Origin: Solobacterium sp.
GTDB lineage: Bacteria; Bacillota_I; Bacilli_A; Erysipelotrichales; Erysipelotrichaceae
Assembly (NCBI GenBank): GCA_017432325.1
Contig: JAFRJJ010000090.1
Coordinates: 58,120-122,119 of the forward strand
Reading direction: 5' to 3'
Length of the DNA: 64,000 nt
Made by a program: the position numbers and the translations under genes. The notes beneath the pieces were generated by a model that worked only from the letters and a program-made list of their open reading frames with translations, ran no database searches and had not been told where the DNA came from. Below are positions 7,665 to 14,450 of the stretch, one piece after another; position 1 is the stretch's first letter, and every line of letters starts with the position of its first letter.

Positions 7665-9029
7665 ATGGATGAAAATATCAATTTAGCCATGCTCAGATTA
7701 TTACAGCAGCAATCATCCCAGTTCCATAGCACCGAAGAGTTTACGCAGTACATGAAAGATGCTGACGAAGCATTGGAGACGGTTAAGAGAATTCTACTGG
7801 AAGACGGACCTCCAAATAAAGTACTGGAGCGTTGTTTTCACATGCTGATTGTCTTCTATGATGCGGACTGGTGCGGCGCTTTGAATGCAGATCTGGATCT
7901 TGATATCTTTACGCCGGTATGGTGGGATGATGCCCGGGAAGGTTTTCTGGCGGAGACTCTTTTCAATGAATTTGAAATTCCACAGAAATTCTCCCGCTGG
8001 AAGAATGCCCTGAATCGAAAAGAACTGGTGATTATTGAGGATGCAGAAAAGATCAAGGATGTTTATCCGGAGGAGTATGCAAACTACCAGCGGCTGGATG
8101 TACATTCGGTAATAGGCGCACCTTACTACAAAGGATCTACCGGCTTTCTGGTGGTACGAAATCCAAAACGTTATCTGCATCAGACTCTTCCGCTTGTGAT
8201 GACTTCCTATATTGTTGCGGCAGAAACACATGATATCCGGCTGATGCTTGCTACGGAGCATCAGTTCACTTCAGAGGATATCAGGGATAAGAACGATGTC
8301 ATCATTTCTCTGTTCGGCGGACTGACAATAGCAACTTCAATAGGAACTATTCAGCCCAAGGACATATCAGGAAAGGCCATTGCGTCTATCATAGTTATGA
8401 TGGCACTTGATCCAGAACATGGTCTTCCAACATATATGATTGAACGCAGGCTGTATCCTGATGATCCGCCCAGCACTCTTGCCGGTCGTGTGAAGAATCA
8501 GATATACCACTTCCGTAAGGATTTCGGCTCGACTTTCACGAATGGATCACTCATAGAGACAGGCCAGAATGGATATTTCTTCAGCAAGGATCTGAACATC
8601 AGAACCGATCTGCAGATGTTTGATGACTTTATCAGACAGTCAAAAGCAGAAACGGATCCTGCACGTAAGACATTTTTGATCCGGCAGGCTTTGAAACTGT
8701 ATAAGGGCGGTGTATTTCCGGAAGCTGAATCAGAAGAATGGCTCCGTCCTGTGAACATGCGGTATCTCGAAAGATATCTTGCTGCTGTCTATAAGCTCTG
8801 TGAGCTTCTTTATGATCAAAAGGACTATTCCAGGATTCATGAATATGCTGCACAAGCACTCAAGGAAGCACCGGAAGAAGAAAAGCTTTACTACTGGATG
8901 ATCATTTCTCTTCGGAAGCGTGATATGGTGGAGCTCGCAAGAAAGACTCTGGAAGCAGCTAAAACCGCCTTGGATGAAGAGTATTATGATCTGCTGGTAG
9001 AACAGCTGAACGGGTTTAGAAAGCCGTAA
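7665..9029 (+). CDS. GAF-SARP/BTAD transcriptional regulator
   Basis: A 454-residue protein with a GAF-like sensor region (about 20-205), a winged helix of the SARP/OmpR type (about 235-310, with MIERRLYPDDPPSTLAGRVKN) and a C-terminal bacterial transcriptional activator domain of TPR-like helices (about 325-454, with LYKGGVFPEAESEEW). SARP proteins activate neighbouring operons. The ATG at 7665 is chosen because GGGGGAGG at 7648-7655 leaves nine bases to it, while the GTG at 7656 would abut the ribosome site. An attenuator-like leader precedes it. It is a candidate activator of the BREX-linked operon upstream or of the Rrf2-linked operon downstream; the sequence does not tell which. Confidence 0.78.
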   Translation: MDENINLAMLRLLQQQSSQFHSTEEFTQYMKDADEALETVKRILLEDGPPNKVLERCFHMLIVFYDADWCGALNADLDLDIFTPVWWDDAREGFLAETLFNEFEIPQKFSRWKNALNRKELVIIEDAEKIKDVYPEEYANYQRLDVHSVIGAPYYKGSTGFLVVRNPKRYLHQTLPLVMTSYIVAAETHDIRLMLATEHQFTSEDIRDKNDVIISLFGGLTIATSIGTIQPKDISGKAIASIIVMMALDPEHGLPTYMIERRLYPDDPPSTLAGRVKNQIYHFRKDFGSTFTNGSLIETGQNGYFFSKDLNIRTDLQMFDDFIRQSKAETDPARKTFLIRQALKLYKGGVFPEAESEEWLRPVNMRYLERYLAAVYKLCELLYDQKDYSRIHEYAAQALKEAPEEEKLYYWMIISLRKRDMVELARKTLEAAKTALDEEYYDLLVEQLNGFRKP

Positions 9030-9083
9030 AAAAGAATACTCATTAATGAAGAGACTTAAACTTTGGCCTCTCTTTATTACACT

Positions 9084-9106
9084 ATTACAGCTGTAATGAC
9101 TGTAAT
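9084..9106. promoter_or_regulatory. 14-base perfect palindrome with extra half site
   Basis: ATTACAGCTGTAAT (9084-9097) is a perfect palindrome, followed by another half CTGTAAT at 9100-9106. It lies between the convergent SARP and SirTM genes. The half site resembles the TGTAA/TTACA arms in the rrf2 promoter region 3.5 kb away, so it may be a second binding site for the same regulator, or part of a termination region. Confidence 0.35.
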
Positions 9107-9199
9107 ATGTGATCAATAACAAGCATTATTGAAAAATCCCGAGGCTGCCAGCGGAGAAAACCGATGTTTGTGCTCGGGATTGTTCTTGATTTTATAGTA

Positions 9200-10207
9200 T
9201 TACAGAAGCTGCCGAATTACATTTCCGCTGTCCCCGTCGATCACAACGGACTGCTTTTCGATCTGTTTCGGGCAGTAGGCCTCATTGTAATTCAGGCAGG
9301 CATAAACCGCGTTCGTGTTGTCATTCGTCATCTGCCAGAAAGGATACTTGCATATAACCGGTGTGTTGGCTCCAATCCCGATTTCCATAAACAGTACATG
9401 AAGACCATCGTGCCTTCTCAGGAAATCCGAGTATGCTGCAGATGCCCTGTGCCAGCCTTCATCCTCTACGAAAGAGTCATCGGACCGAAGATTCATAGTC
9501 ATGTCAGATCCATCGTCCGGGCATTTAGGAATCAGCTCGGTTGGGATCTGCATGGAGAGCTTCCTGCCAGCCGGCACATCAAAGACACCATTTTCATTTC
9601 GGATAAAGCCCTGCGCTTCCATTGCCTTCATGACCCATTCTTCATTGTTGTAGGTTTTCTGAATTTGGGGATTCACACTTTGGAACAATCCGTAATCTCC
9701 CTGGGTGTAGAAGAGGCGCTTTTTGTGAAAACCGGCAGTCTGGAACTGGTGGTCCACATTGGTCGTGATGACAAAGTAGTCCTTGTCTTTTACCAAATCG
9801 TACAGATCCCGGTATACGGATTTCGGCGCTTCCACGTAGCGGTTGAAATAGATATGTCTGGCCCACCAGGCCCAGCGGGTCTCATCATCCGGGAAGGGAT
9901 AGAAGCCACCGGAGTACATATCCTGGATCCCGAACCTCGCGGCAAAATCGAAGAAATACTTCTCGAACCTTTCGCCGCTGTAGGTAAATCCTGCAGCCGT
10001 GGAGAGCCCTGCGCCTGCGCCGATCACAATGGCGTCGGCTGTCTTGATTTCATTTCTGAGCCGGGCAAGGTTCTCCTGGCGTGTTCCGGTTCCGCGTGAA
10101 ATACCGGAACTGAAACGGCGAACGCCGGCGATCCCTTTCTGTATTGTTTCAAGATAGCCGTTCGGCATCTCAGTGTTATTCCTGTTCATAGTTTTCCTAA
10201 ACATCAT
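9200..10207 (-). CDS. SirTM-type macrodomain-linked sirtuin (element copy)
   Basis: A 335-residue Sir2-fold protein of the SirTM class. It has the NAD+ loop GAGAGLSTAAGF near residue 58, the TTNVDHQF motif near 150 and YTQGDYG, where glutamine stands in place of the catalytic histidine of classical deacetylases; SirTM proteins are ADP-ribosyltransferases that modify lipoyl-carrier GcvH-like proteins during oxidative stress. A second, diverged copy lies at 16730-17719 (about 60% identical by eye). AGGAGG stands six bases before ATG 10207, and the gene follows the PNPOx-ferredoxin gene by three bases, so it is the last gene of the Rrf2-headed operon. No GcvH-L or LplA2 partner is visible beside it. 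Confidence 0.88.
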   Translation of the reverse strand: MMFRKTMNRNNTEMPNGYLETIQKGIAGVRRFSSGISRGTGTRQENLARLRNEIKTADAIVIGAGAGLSTAAGFTYSGERFEKYFFDFAARFGIQDMYSGGFYPFPDDETRWAWWARHIYFNRYVEAPKSVYRDLYDLVKDKDYFVITTNVDHQFQTAGFHKKRLFYTQGDYGLFQSVNPQIQKTYNNEEWVMKAMEAQGFIRNENGVFDVPAGRKLSMQIPTELIPKCPDDGSDMTMNLRSDDSFVEDEGWHRASAAYSDFLRRHDGLHVLFMEIGIGANTPVICKYPFWQMTNDNTNAVYACLNYNEAYCPKQIEKQSVVIDGDSGNVIRQLL

Positions 10208-10210
10208 TGC

Positions 10211-10834
10211 CTACCTCCTGACTACTGCGCCGACGGGGCATGCAGTCATGCAATTCCCGCAGTGCAGGCAGTTCTCTTGCCGGATCACATGCGGGATATT
10301 GCCGGAATCGATGCACTGCTGTGGACAGACAGCCGTACAGCTTTCGCAGCCGATGCAGGCGTCTGTAATGAAATAGCCTTCTTCTTTTTTCTGCGCATTG
10401 CCGAAAGTGAAGGAATCCCGTTCAATCGGTTTCTTCGAAAGATCAAACCACTCACCGGTGCCTTCATAGATCTGAAACACAGTCAGCGCATGCATGGATT
10501 CCTCTGTCGGGTAGATTTCGTGCATGTACGGATTCTTCTCGAAGAGCTCAGGGATCCTGTCATATCCAAGCTCCCGCACTTTGCCCCGGACAGAGACTGC
10601 CACAGAGGACATGGTATCCTCGCCTTTGATCGCAGTCAGTGCAAGAAAGCCCCGCTTTATAAGACGTTCATAAAAGTTTTTTCCTTTAGCGGTCAGAAAG
10701 TAAAGGCCGTTCTCGTCGCAGTCCATCATGTCGATGGCTGCCGTTACCGGCAAACATTCATCATCGACGGTGGCTACAATGGTCGTATGGATCTCATCCA
10801 CCAGATAGTGAAAATACTTTTCAAATCCGGACAT
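10211..10834 (-). CDS. PNPOx-like flavin protein fused to a 2[4Fe-4S] ferredoxin
   Basis: A 207-residue protein. The first ~130 residues have the pyridoxamine-5'-phosphate-oxidase-like split barrel that binds FMN (starting MSGFEKYFHYLVDE, with GLYFLTAKGKNFYERL). The last ~60 residues carry two 4Fe-4S motifs, CIGCESCTAVCP and CLHCGNCMTACP. This layout suggests a flavin/iron-sulfur electron-transfer protein. The start at 10834 is preceded by CAGGAGG; an upstream ATG would run through the end of the transporter gene. It overlaps the RibU-like gene by 14 bases and is followed three bases later by the SirTM sirtuin, so flavin uptake, flavin electron transfer and the sirtuin are expressed together. 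Confidence 0.85.
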   Translation of the reverse strand: MSGFEKYFHYLVDEIHTTIVATVDDECLPVTAAIDMMDCDENGLYFLTAKGKNFYERLIKRGFLALTAIKGEDTMSSVAVSVRGKVRELGYDRIPELFEKNPYMHEIYPTEESMHALTVFQIYEGTGEWFDLSKKPIERDSFTFGNAQKKEEGYFITDACIGCESCTAVCPQQCIDSGNIPHVIRQENCLHCGNCMTACPVGAVVRR

Positions 10835-11444
10835 AAGCTGCACCTCCTGTTTTTGTTCCTTTGAGTATAGGGCTAAGTCTTTTATATACAAGCATGCAGA
10901 AACCACTGATAATAAGCCCTTTCAACAGGTTAAACGGCAGTGCATTGAACAGAACAACGTCTGCCTTGGTCTTAATAAACGGCATGAATTCGCTGAACGA
11001 TGCGATCAGCTGATCAACCGGCAGGAACTGCTCAAAGAGAGGAAGCAGGATATAGTAGTTCGCCAGGGCAGCCACGATACCCATTACGACACTTCCTGCG
11101 ATACCTGCGATCCAGGCGGTTTGCTTCGTCTTGTTTCTCTGGTAAATCCATCCTGCTGTCACAACATAGGAAGCTCCCATCAGGAAATTGGCAAGCTCGC
11201 CGATGCCTCCAGTAGAGGATGACATCAGCTGAAGCAGGTTTTTGATCAGCTCGATCATGATGCCCACCATAGGACCGAACGCGAAAGCTCCGATGAGTGC
11301 CGGAAAGTCCGACAGATCCATCCTCGCAAAGGAAGGAGAGAGGGGGACCGGGAACTCAAAGAATGCCAGAACAAATGACACAGCAGAAAGAACCGCTGTT
11401 ACCGTCATGATCCGTATTAATAATCTATTTTGCCTCTGATTCAT
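10821..11444 (-). CDS. ribU: RibU-type riboflavin ECF transporter S component
   Basis: A 207-residue integral membrane protein with about six helices. The segment ARMDLSDFPALIGAFAFGP and the following IELIKNLLQ and GELANFL match the riboflavin-binding S components (RibU) of ECF transporters. It would bring riboflavin into the cell using the shared EcfAAT energising module encoded elsewhere. The start at 11444 follows GGGAGG in the right position. It sits between two flavin-related genes, which supports the substrate. The 14-base overlap with the downstream gene suggests translational coupling. Confidence 0.82.
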   Translation of the reverse strand: MNQRQNRLLIRIMTVTAVLSAVSFVLAFFEFPVPLSPSFARMDLSDFPALIGAFAFGPMVGIMIELIKNLLQLMSSSTGGIGELANFLMGASYVVTAGWIYQRNKTKQTAWIAGIAGSVVMGIVAALANYYILLPLFEQFLPVDQLIASFSEFMPFIKTKADVVLFNALPFNLLKGLIISGFCMLVYKRLSPILKGTKTGGAAYVRI

Positions 11445-11526
11445 GTTCCATCCTCCCTGATCAATGAGGCCGGACATATCCGCCCGGCCTCTCAAATCTC
11501 GTAATCAGATATCAGCCGCTATCAGA

Positions 11527-12096
11527 TTAGGCAAGCAGCCACTCAGCAAACTCGTCAGCAGCCTTTAGGTCTTCCGGCTTCTCCATAATACTGCCGGGGA
11601 CATTGGCGTCACCGGCTACATGAGCTTTGTAGTCTACAAAGCCGGCAGTCGCAAAGCTTTTCAGATTTGTCTCAACCATGTTGGTATAGACGTCGACCGG
11701 GCCGAATCCTGCAAAGAAATACCCGGCCAACTTCTTGTCTTTTCTTCCTGCCATGGAGAAATCGGGCTGGGTGAAGTCCATGAAGGAATAGGTTCTGTCA
11801 AGGAAGGCCTTGAGCTGTGCCGGAAACTGGTCCCAATGCACTGGGGCAAGGATCAGCATGGCGTCGCAGCTGTCGATCTCAGGGATCAGTGCTGTGAAAT
11901 CATCCTTCTGGATGCAGTTCGGAGTGTGCTGTCTCTTGCAGGCGTCGCAGGCAAGACATGCGCGGACATCCTTTTCTCCAATATGGAAGGTGGTGACTTC
12001 CGCTTTCCCTTCGAGCTGCTCAACGAATCTCTTCTCGAGAGTGTAGGAATTGCCGATTCTTCTCTTGCTGGCATTGACGATGAGGATCTTTTTCAT
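11527..12096 (-). CDS. Flavodoxin-fold NAD(P)H-dependent FMN reductase family protein
   Basis: A 189-residue protein with the flavodoxin-like nucleotide loop MKKILIVNASKRRIGNSYTL, a cysteine-rich insert CLACDACKRQHTPNC (about 47-61) and the LAPVHWDQFPAQLKAFLDR segment typical of the NADPH-dependent FMN reductase / iron-sulfur flavoprotein family. It likely reduces flavin or quinone-type acceptors. AAGGAG ten bases upstream favours the start at 12096 over the ATG at 12105. It is the first gene behind rrf2 on the same strand, consistent with redox-sensing control. Confidence 0.8.
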   Translation of the reverse strand: MKKILIVNASKRRIGNSYTLEKRFVEQLEGKAEVTTFHIGEKDVRACLACDACKRQHTPNCIQKDDFTALIPEIDSCDAMLILAPVHWDQFPAQLKAFLDRTYSFMDFTQPDFSMAGRKDKKLAGYFFAGFGPVDVYTNMVETNLKSFATAGFVDYKAHVAGDANVPGSIMEKPEDLKAADEFAEWLLA

Positions 12097-12152
12097 GATG
12101 TTCATTCTCCTTCTTAATAATCGTTTGTGGAATTGGCTTAGGTTTCCTGGAG

Positions 12153-12599
12153 TTACTTTTCTTCCCCGAGGATTGCGGCTTTTGTGTCATCGACTACGTC
12201 TGCCAGCGTGATCCTCTTCATTTCCTCTTCCATGGCATTCTGTATAGCGGCAAGCCTTCCGTCCATAGCCTTGTGGATATTCCGTCCTACCGGGCATTCC
12301 GTATTCGGCTGTTCATGGAAATGGAAGAGTCCCTCGTCTTCATTGACGCTATCCACTGCCTTGTAGATGTCATAGAAAGTGATCTGATCGAGAGGTTTGG
12401 CAAGCTCTGCTCCGCTGGAGCCCTTGAGTGTATGAACAAGCCCTGCCTCTCGCAGCTTTCCGATAACCGTACGCACGATGACCGGATTAACTCCTACTGA
12501 GCCTGCCAGGAATTCACTGTTTACCCGGTCTCGGTCTTTGAAGTAATCCAGCGCCGTGATGATATGTACGGCTATTGTGAATCTGCTTGTGATCTGCAT
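12153..12599 (-). CDS. Rrf2-family transcriptional regulator
   Basis: A 148-residue Rrf2 winged-helix protein: MQITSRFTIAVHIITAL begins the fold, FLAGSVGVNPVIVRTVIGKLREAGLV is the helix-turn-helix, and a helical dimerisation tail follows. Its region 90-110 contains a single cysteine (NTECPVGRN), so a full 2Fe-2S ligand set as in IscR or NsrR is not obvious; sensing may be by thiol oxidation. It heads the operon with the FMN reductase, RibU, PNPOx-ferredoxin and SirTM genes and has a near-consensus promoter overlapped by an inverted repeat, pointing to autoregulation. Confidence 0.85.
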   Translation of the reverse strand: MQITSRFTIAVHIITALDYFKDRDRVNSEFLAGSVGVNPVIVRTVIGKLREAGLVHTLKGSSGAELAKPLDQITFYDIYKAVDSVNEDEGLFHFHEQPNTECPVGRNIHKAMDGRLAAIQNAMEEEMKRITLADVVDDTKAAILGEEK

Positions 12600-12654
12600 A
12601 GGTACCTCCGGTTCTTAGTTCAGGAATGATCTGAACAGTATTTCAGCTGATAGT

Positions 12655-12686
12655 TGTAATATATCACGTTACAGCATTGCTGTCAA
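12655..12686 (-). promoter_or_regulatory. rrf2 promoter with overlapping TGTAA-N9-TTACA operator
   Basis: Read on the minus strand, TTGACA (12681-12686) and TATATT (12658-12663) are separated by 17 bases, a near-consensus housekeeping promoter for rrf2. The inverted repeat TGTAA (12655-12659), N9, TTACA (12669-12673) covers the -10 and part of the spacer, the usual place for an Rrf2-type repressor. Confidence 0.65.
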
Positions 12687-12770
12687 CACAATTGTTACAA
12701 CTTCTAAAATAGAAAAGCATTATCGGAAATGCCCATGATGCGATCGATTTTTGACCATGTATTGATAGTC

Positions 12771-12831
12771 ATGCGACTTGAGTTGTGTTATGCGACTGCT
12801 GTATGACTGGTTCTGCGACAGGGCAGCGACT
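12771..12831 (+). repeat. Five helically phased TGCGACT-type repeats
   Basis: ATGCGACT occurs at 12771-12778 and 12790-12797, with variants ATGACT (12803-12808), TGCGAC (12814-12819) and AGCGACT (12825-12831). The last four are 11-12 bases apart, so they face the same side of the helix. The array ends about 60 bases before the XRE gene at 12894. It could be a binding array for that regulator or an iteron-like site used by the mobile element. Confidence 0.5.
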
Positions 12832-12893
12832 CCCTTGTAATAGGATTGTGAACGTAATCGCGATTGCAATTTGAAAACAAGGGAGTTTTTATT

Positions 12894-13190
12894 ATGAGCT
12901 TTAATCAAAAAGAAATAGGCCGGCGGGTCAATGAGCTTCGTACCGGCCATCAGCTCAGCCTTGATCAACTGGCTGATGCTGTCAGATGCACTCGCGATCA
13001 CCTCTACAGAGCGGAACGCGGAGAACCTAGACACGGTTTCTCTATTGACCTTCTCATCGAGATTGCACAGTACTTTCATGTGAGCCTGGATTATCTGGTT
13101 CTTGGCGAGGCAGGAAACAATCATGCTGTCCGGGAAGAGCTGATCCGCATCTCGATGGAATTAAAGATGCTTTGCGGCAAGATCCGCTGA
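12894..13190 (+). CDS. XRE-family regulator of the mobile element
   Basis: A 98-residue Cro/C1-type protein: helix-turn-helix at about 5-62 (QKEIGRRVNELRTGHQLSLDQLADAV, then TRDHLYRAERGE). AAGGGAG at 12879-12885 fits the start at 12894. The tail is short and hydrophobic and may mediate dimers. It stands behind a phased repeat array and ahead of the toxin and recombinase genes, the usual place for a regulator that controls excision or maintenance functions of a serine-recombinase element. Confidence 0.82.
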   Translation: MSFNQKEIGRRVNELRTGHQLSLDQLADAVRCTRDHLYRAERGEPRHGFSIDLLIEIAQYFHVSLDYLVLGEAGNNHAVREELIRISMELKMLCGKIR

Positions 13191-13709
13191 ATGGTGCGCA
13201 GCGCCATATTATGCGGCGTTCCGCGCCGATGAATCGAAAGAAAGGAGGCCATAAAATATGATCATAAGCAGCCTGTATCACGATGTATCACACTGCTTGA
13301 ATGCTCTTTGACAAATACTGCGTCAGAACCAGATGCAGTCACAAGCAGTAACGAAAACGTTAAGCAGAGGAATAGCCGTGTAAGCAGGTACGCCATGACC
13401 CATATTGGCGAGCGAGAATACCTGGACTTACATACAGCCTGACGCAAAAGGCTACAGCGATGACAACTCTGCAGACAATGATACTCCCGTATGGCCATGG
13501 TTCGAGTGAAAGGTACTAACTCCGCAAGCTGTGGGTGCGGCCGGCTGAAGAACGGCCGGAGGCTGGGATGCCTGTGATGCTACGCAATAGCTATTCATAC
13601 TGCTGAAAAGAGATCGCAATCTTAAAACCAAAACTATTCAAGTGTCCGGGTCTGTGCTGTATGCACAGTGTGGATCCGGACACTGTTTTAAAAAAACAGG
13701 AGGACCCTA
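13191..13709 (+). other. 520-base gene-poor stretch, candidate structured RNA or decayed gene
   Basis: No intact gene longer than about 30 codons is supported here. A strong AAAGGAGG (13240-13247) precedes ATG 13258, which opens a 17-codon peptide ending at 13311. The same frame resumes after TGA, TAA and TGA stops and ends with a protein-like stretch ...YIQPDAKGYSDDNSADND... that stops near 13510, so this may be a decayed gene. Alternatively it may be a structured RNA: CCGCA/TGCGG (13522-13540), GGCCG/CGGCC (13539-13557) and a large terminal hairpin (13641-13684) follow in order. The stretch directly precedes a PemK-type toxin that lacks an antitoxin gene. Confidence 0.45.
13641..13689 (+). 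terminator. Two-tier hairpin before the toxin gene
   Basis: Outer stem AGTGTCCGG (13641-13649) pairs perfectly with CCGGACACT (13676-13684); inner stem CTGTGC (13652-13657) pairs with GCACAG (13663-13668). TTTT follows at 13686-13689. It lies only 20 bases before the toxin start and could terminate an upstream RNA or attenuate toxin transcription. Confidence 0.65.
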
Positions 13710-14120
13710 ATGACAAGCGTAATTGGGATGTATCAAGGGCTGCCCTCCGACTGGGTATATCACCGAGGAGATATTTACATAGCGAATTTGAATCCATATA
13801 TAGGAGCGGAACAAGGCGGAATACGCCCGGTTGTCGTTCTGCAGAACAATATAGGAAACCAACATAGCCCAACGCTGATCGTTGCGGCAATGACCAAGGA
13901 GATCAAACGAATCGATCTTCCTACACATGTCTATATCCGACAAGCTGGAAGCCTTAAGCAACCTTCTATTGTTGTCCTGGAACAGATCAGAACAATCGAC
14001 AAGTCCCGTGTTCACCGCTATCTTGGAAGACTGTCTCCGATGCAGATGAACCTGGTCGAAAAAGGAATCAAAAGAAGTCTTGGAATCGAGGATGAACCGG
14101 AATATGATGACGCTTCATAG
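13710..14120 (+). CDS. PemK/MazF-family toxin, no antitoxin gene seen
   Basis: A 136-residue protein of the PemK/MazF fold (RNA endonuclease toxins): VYHRGDIYIANLNPYIGAEQGGIRPVVVLQNN (about 16-47) is the conserved opening, followed by PTLIVAAMTKEI and a VLEQIRTID strand. ACAGGAGG sits six bases before ATG 13710. MazF-like toxins normally follow an antitoxin gene, but upstream there is only the non-coding stretch with a terminator-like hairpin. The gene may be a stability cargo of the element, neutralised by an RNA or by an unrecognised small protein, or it may have been co-opted as a regulator. Confidence 0.85.
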   Translation: MTSVIGMYQGLPSDWVYHRGDIYIANLNPYIGAEQGGIRPVVVLQNNIGNQHSPTLIVAAMTKEIKRIDLPTHVYIRQAGSLKQPSIVVLEQIRTIDKSRVHRYLGRLSPMQMNLVEKGIKRSLGIEDEPEYDDAS

Positions 14121-14181
14121 CAATGACATCCTCAATTCCGGAATCGGCATCCTAAACAAAACTACAGAAACGAAATACACT

Positions 14182-14216
14182 GGCGGCAGGTAAGTAATCA
14201 TACCTCCGCCTGTTTT
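14182..14216 (+). terminator. Terminator after the PemK-type gene
   Basis: Stem GGCGG-c-AGGTA (14182-14192) pairs with TACCT-CCGCC (14201-14210) with one bulged base, followed by TGTTTTATT. It separates the toxin from the small gene and recombinase downstream. Confidence 0.7.
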
Positions 14217-14234
14217 ATTAGATGGAGGTATGAA

Positions 14235-14405
14235 ATGCAAGCCGTTATTCACGTAGGCAAAGAGAGCGAACCATATGTAAAGCTCCTTGTCCAGAAAAGA
14301 GTTGATCTCGCAATGAAGATCGTTGAGGACTTTCCGGCTGAACAGCTTAAGATTCTTCTCGCAGAATGGCAGAAGGACTACAAAGCTGATCTGAAAGCTG
14401 CGTAA
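14235..14405 (+). CDS. Small hypothetical protein of the mobile element
   Basis: A 56-residue protein starting MQAVIHVGKESEPYVKLL, with a predicted amphipathic helix (LLVQKRVDLAMKIVEDF) and a charged C-terminal helix. TGGAGG at 14223-14228 is well placed before the ATG, and the stop lies 45 bases before the recombinase start, so co-transcription is likely. I do not recognise a family. Its place just ahead of a large serine recombinase is where recombination directionality factors or small DNA-binding accessory proteins are often found, but it is acidic and shows no clear helix-turn-helix. Confidence 0.6.
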   Translation: MQAVIHVGKESEPYVKLLVQKRVDLAMKIVEDFPAEQLKILLAEWQKDYKADLKAA

Positions 14406-14450
14406 GCCTACGGAGGCTGTCATGCCTCCAAGCGAAGGAGGTAAATCGAA

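Noticed and set aside
9164..10099. 311-codon open frame on the plus strand
   Set aside because: It is the antisense of the SirTM gene, which has a family match, ribosome site and operon context on the minus strand.
13258..13512. Stop-codon read-through or recoded protein
   Set aside because: Three different in-frame stops (TGA, TAA, TGA) occur and no recoding signal is evident; decay or RNA is simpler.
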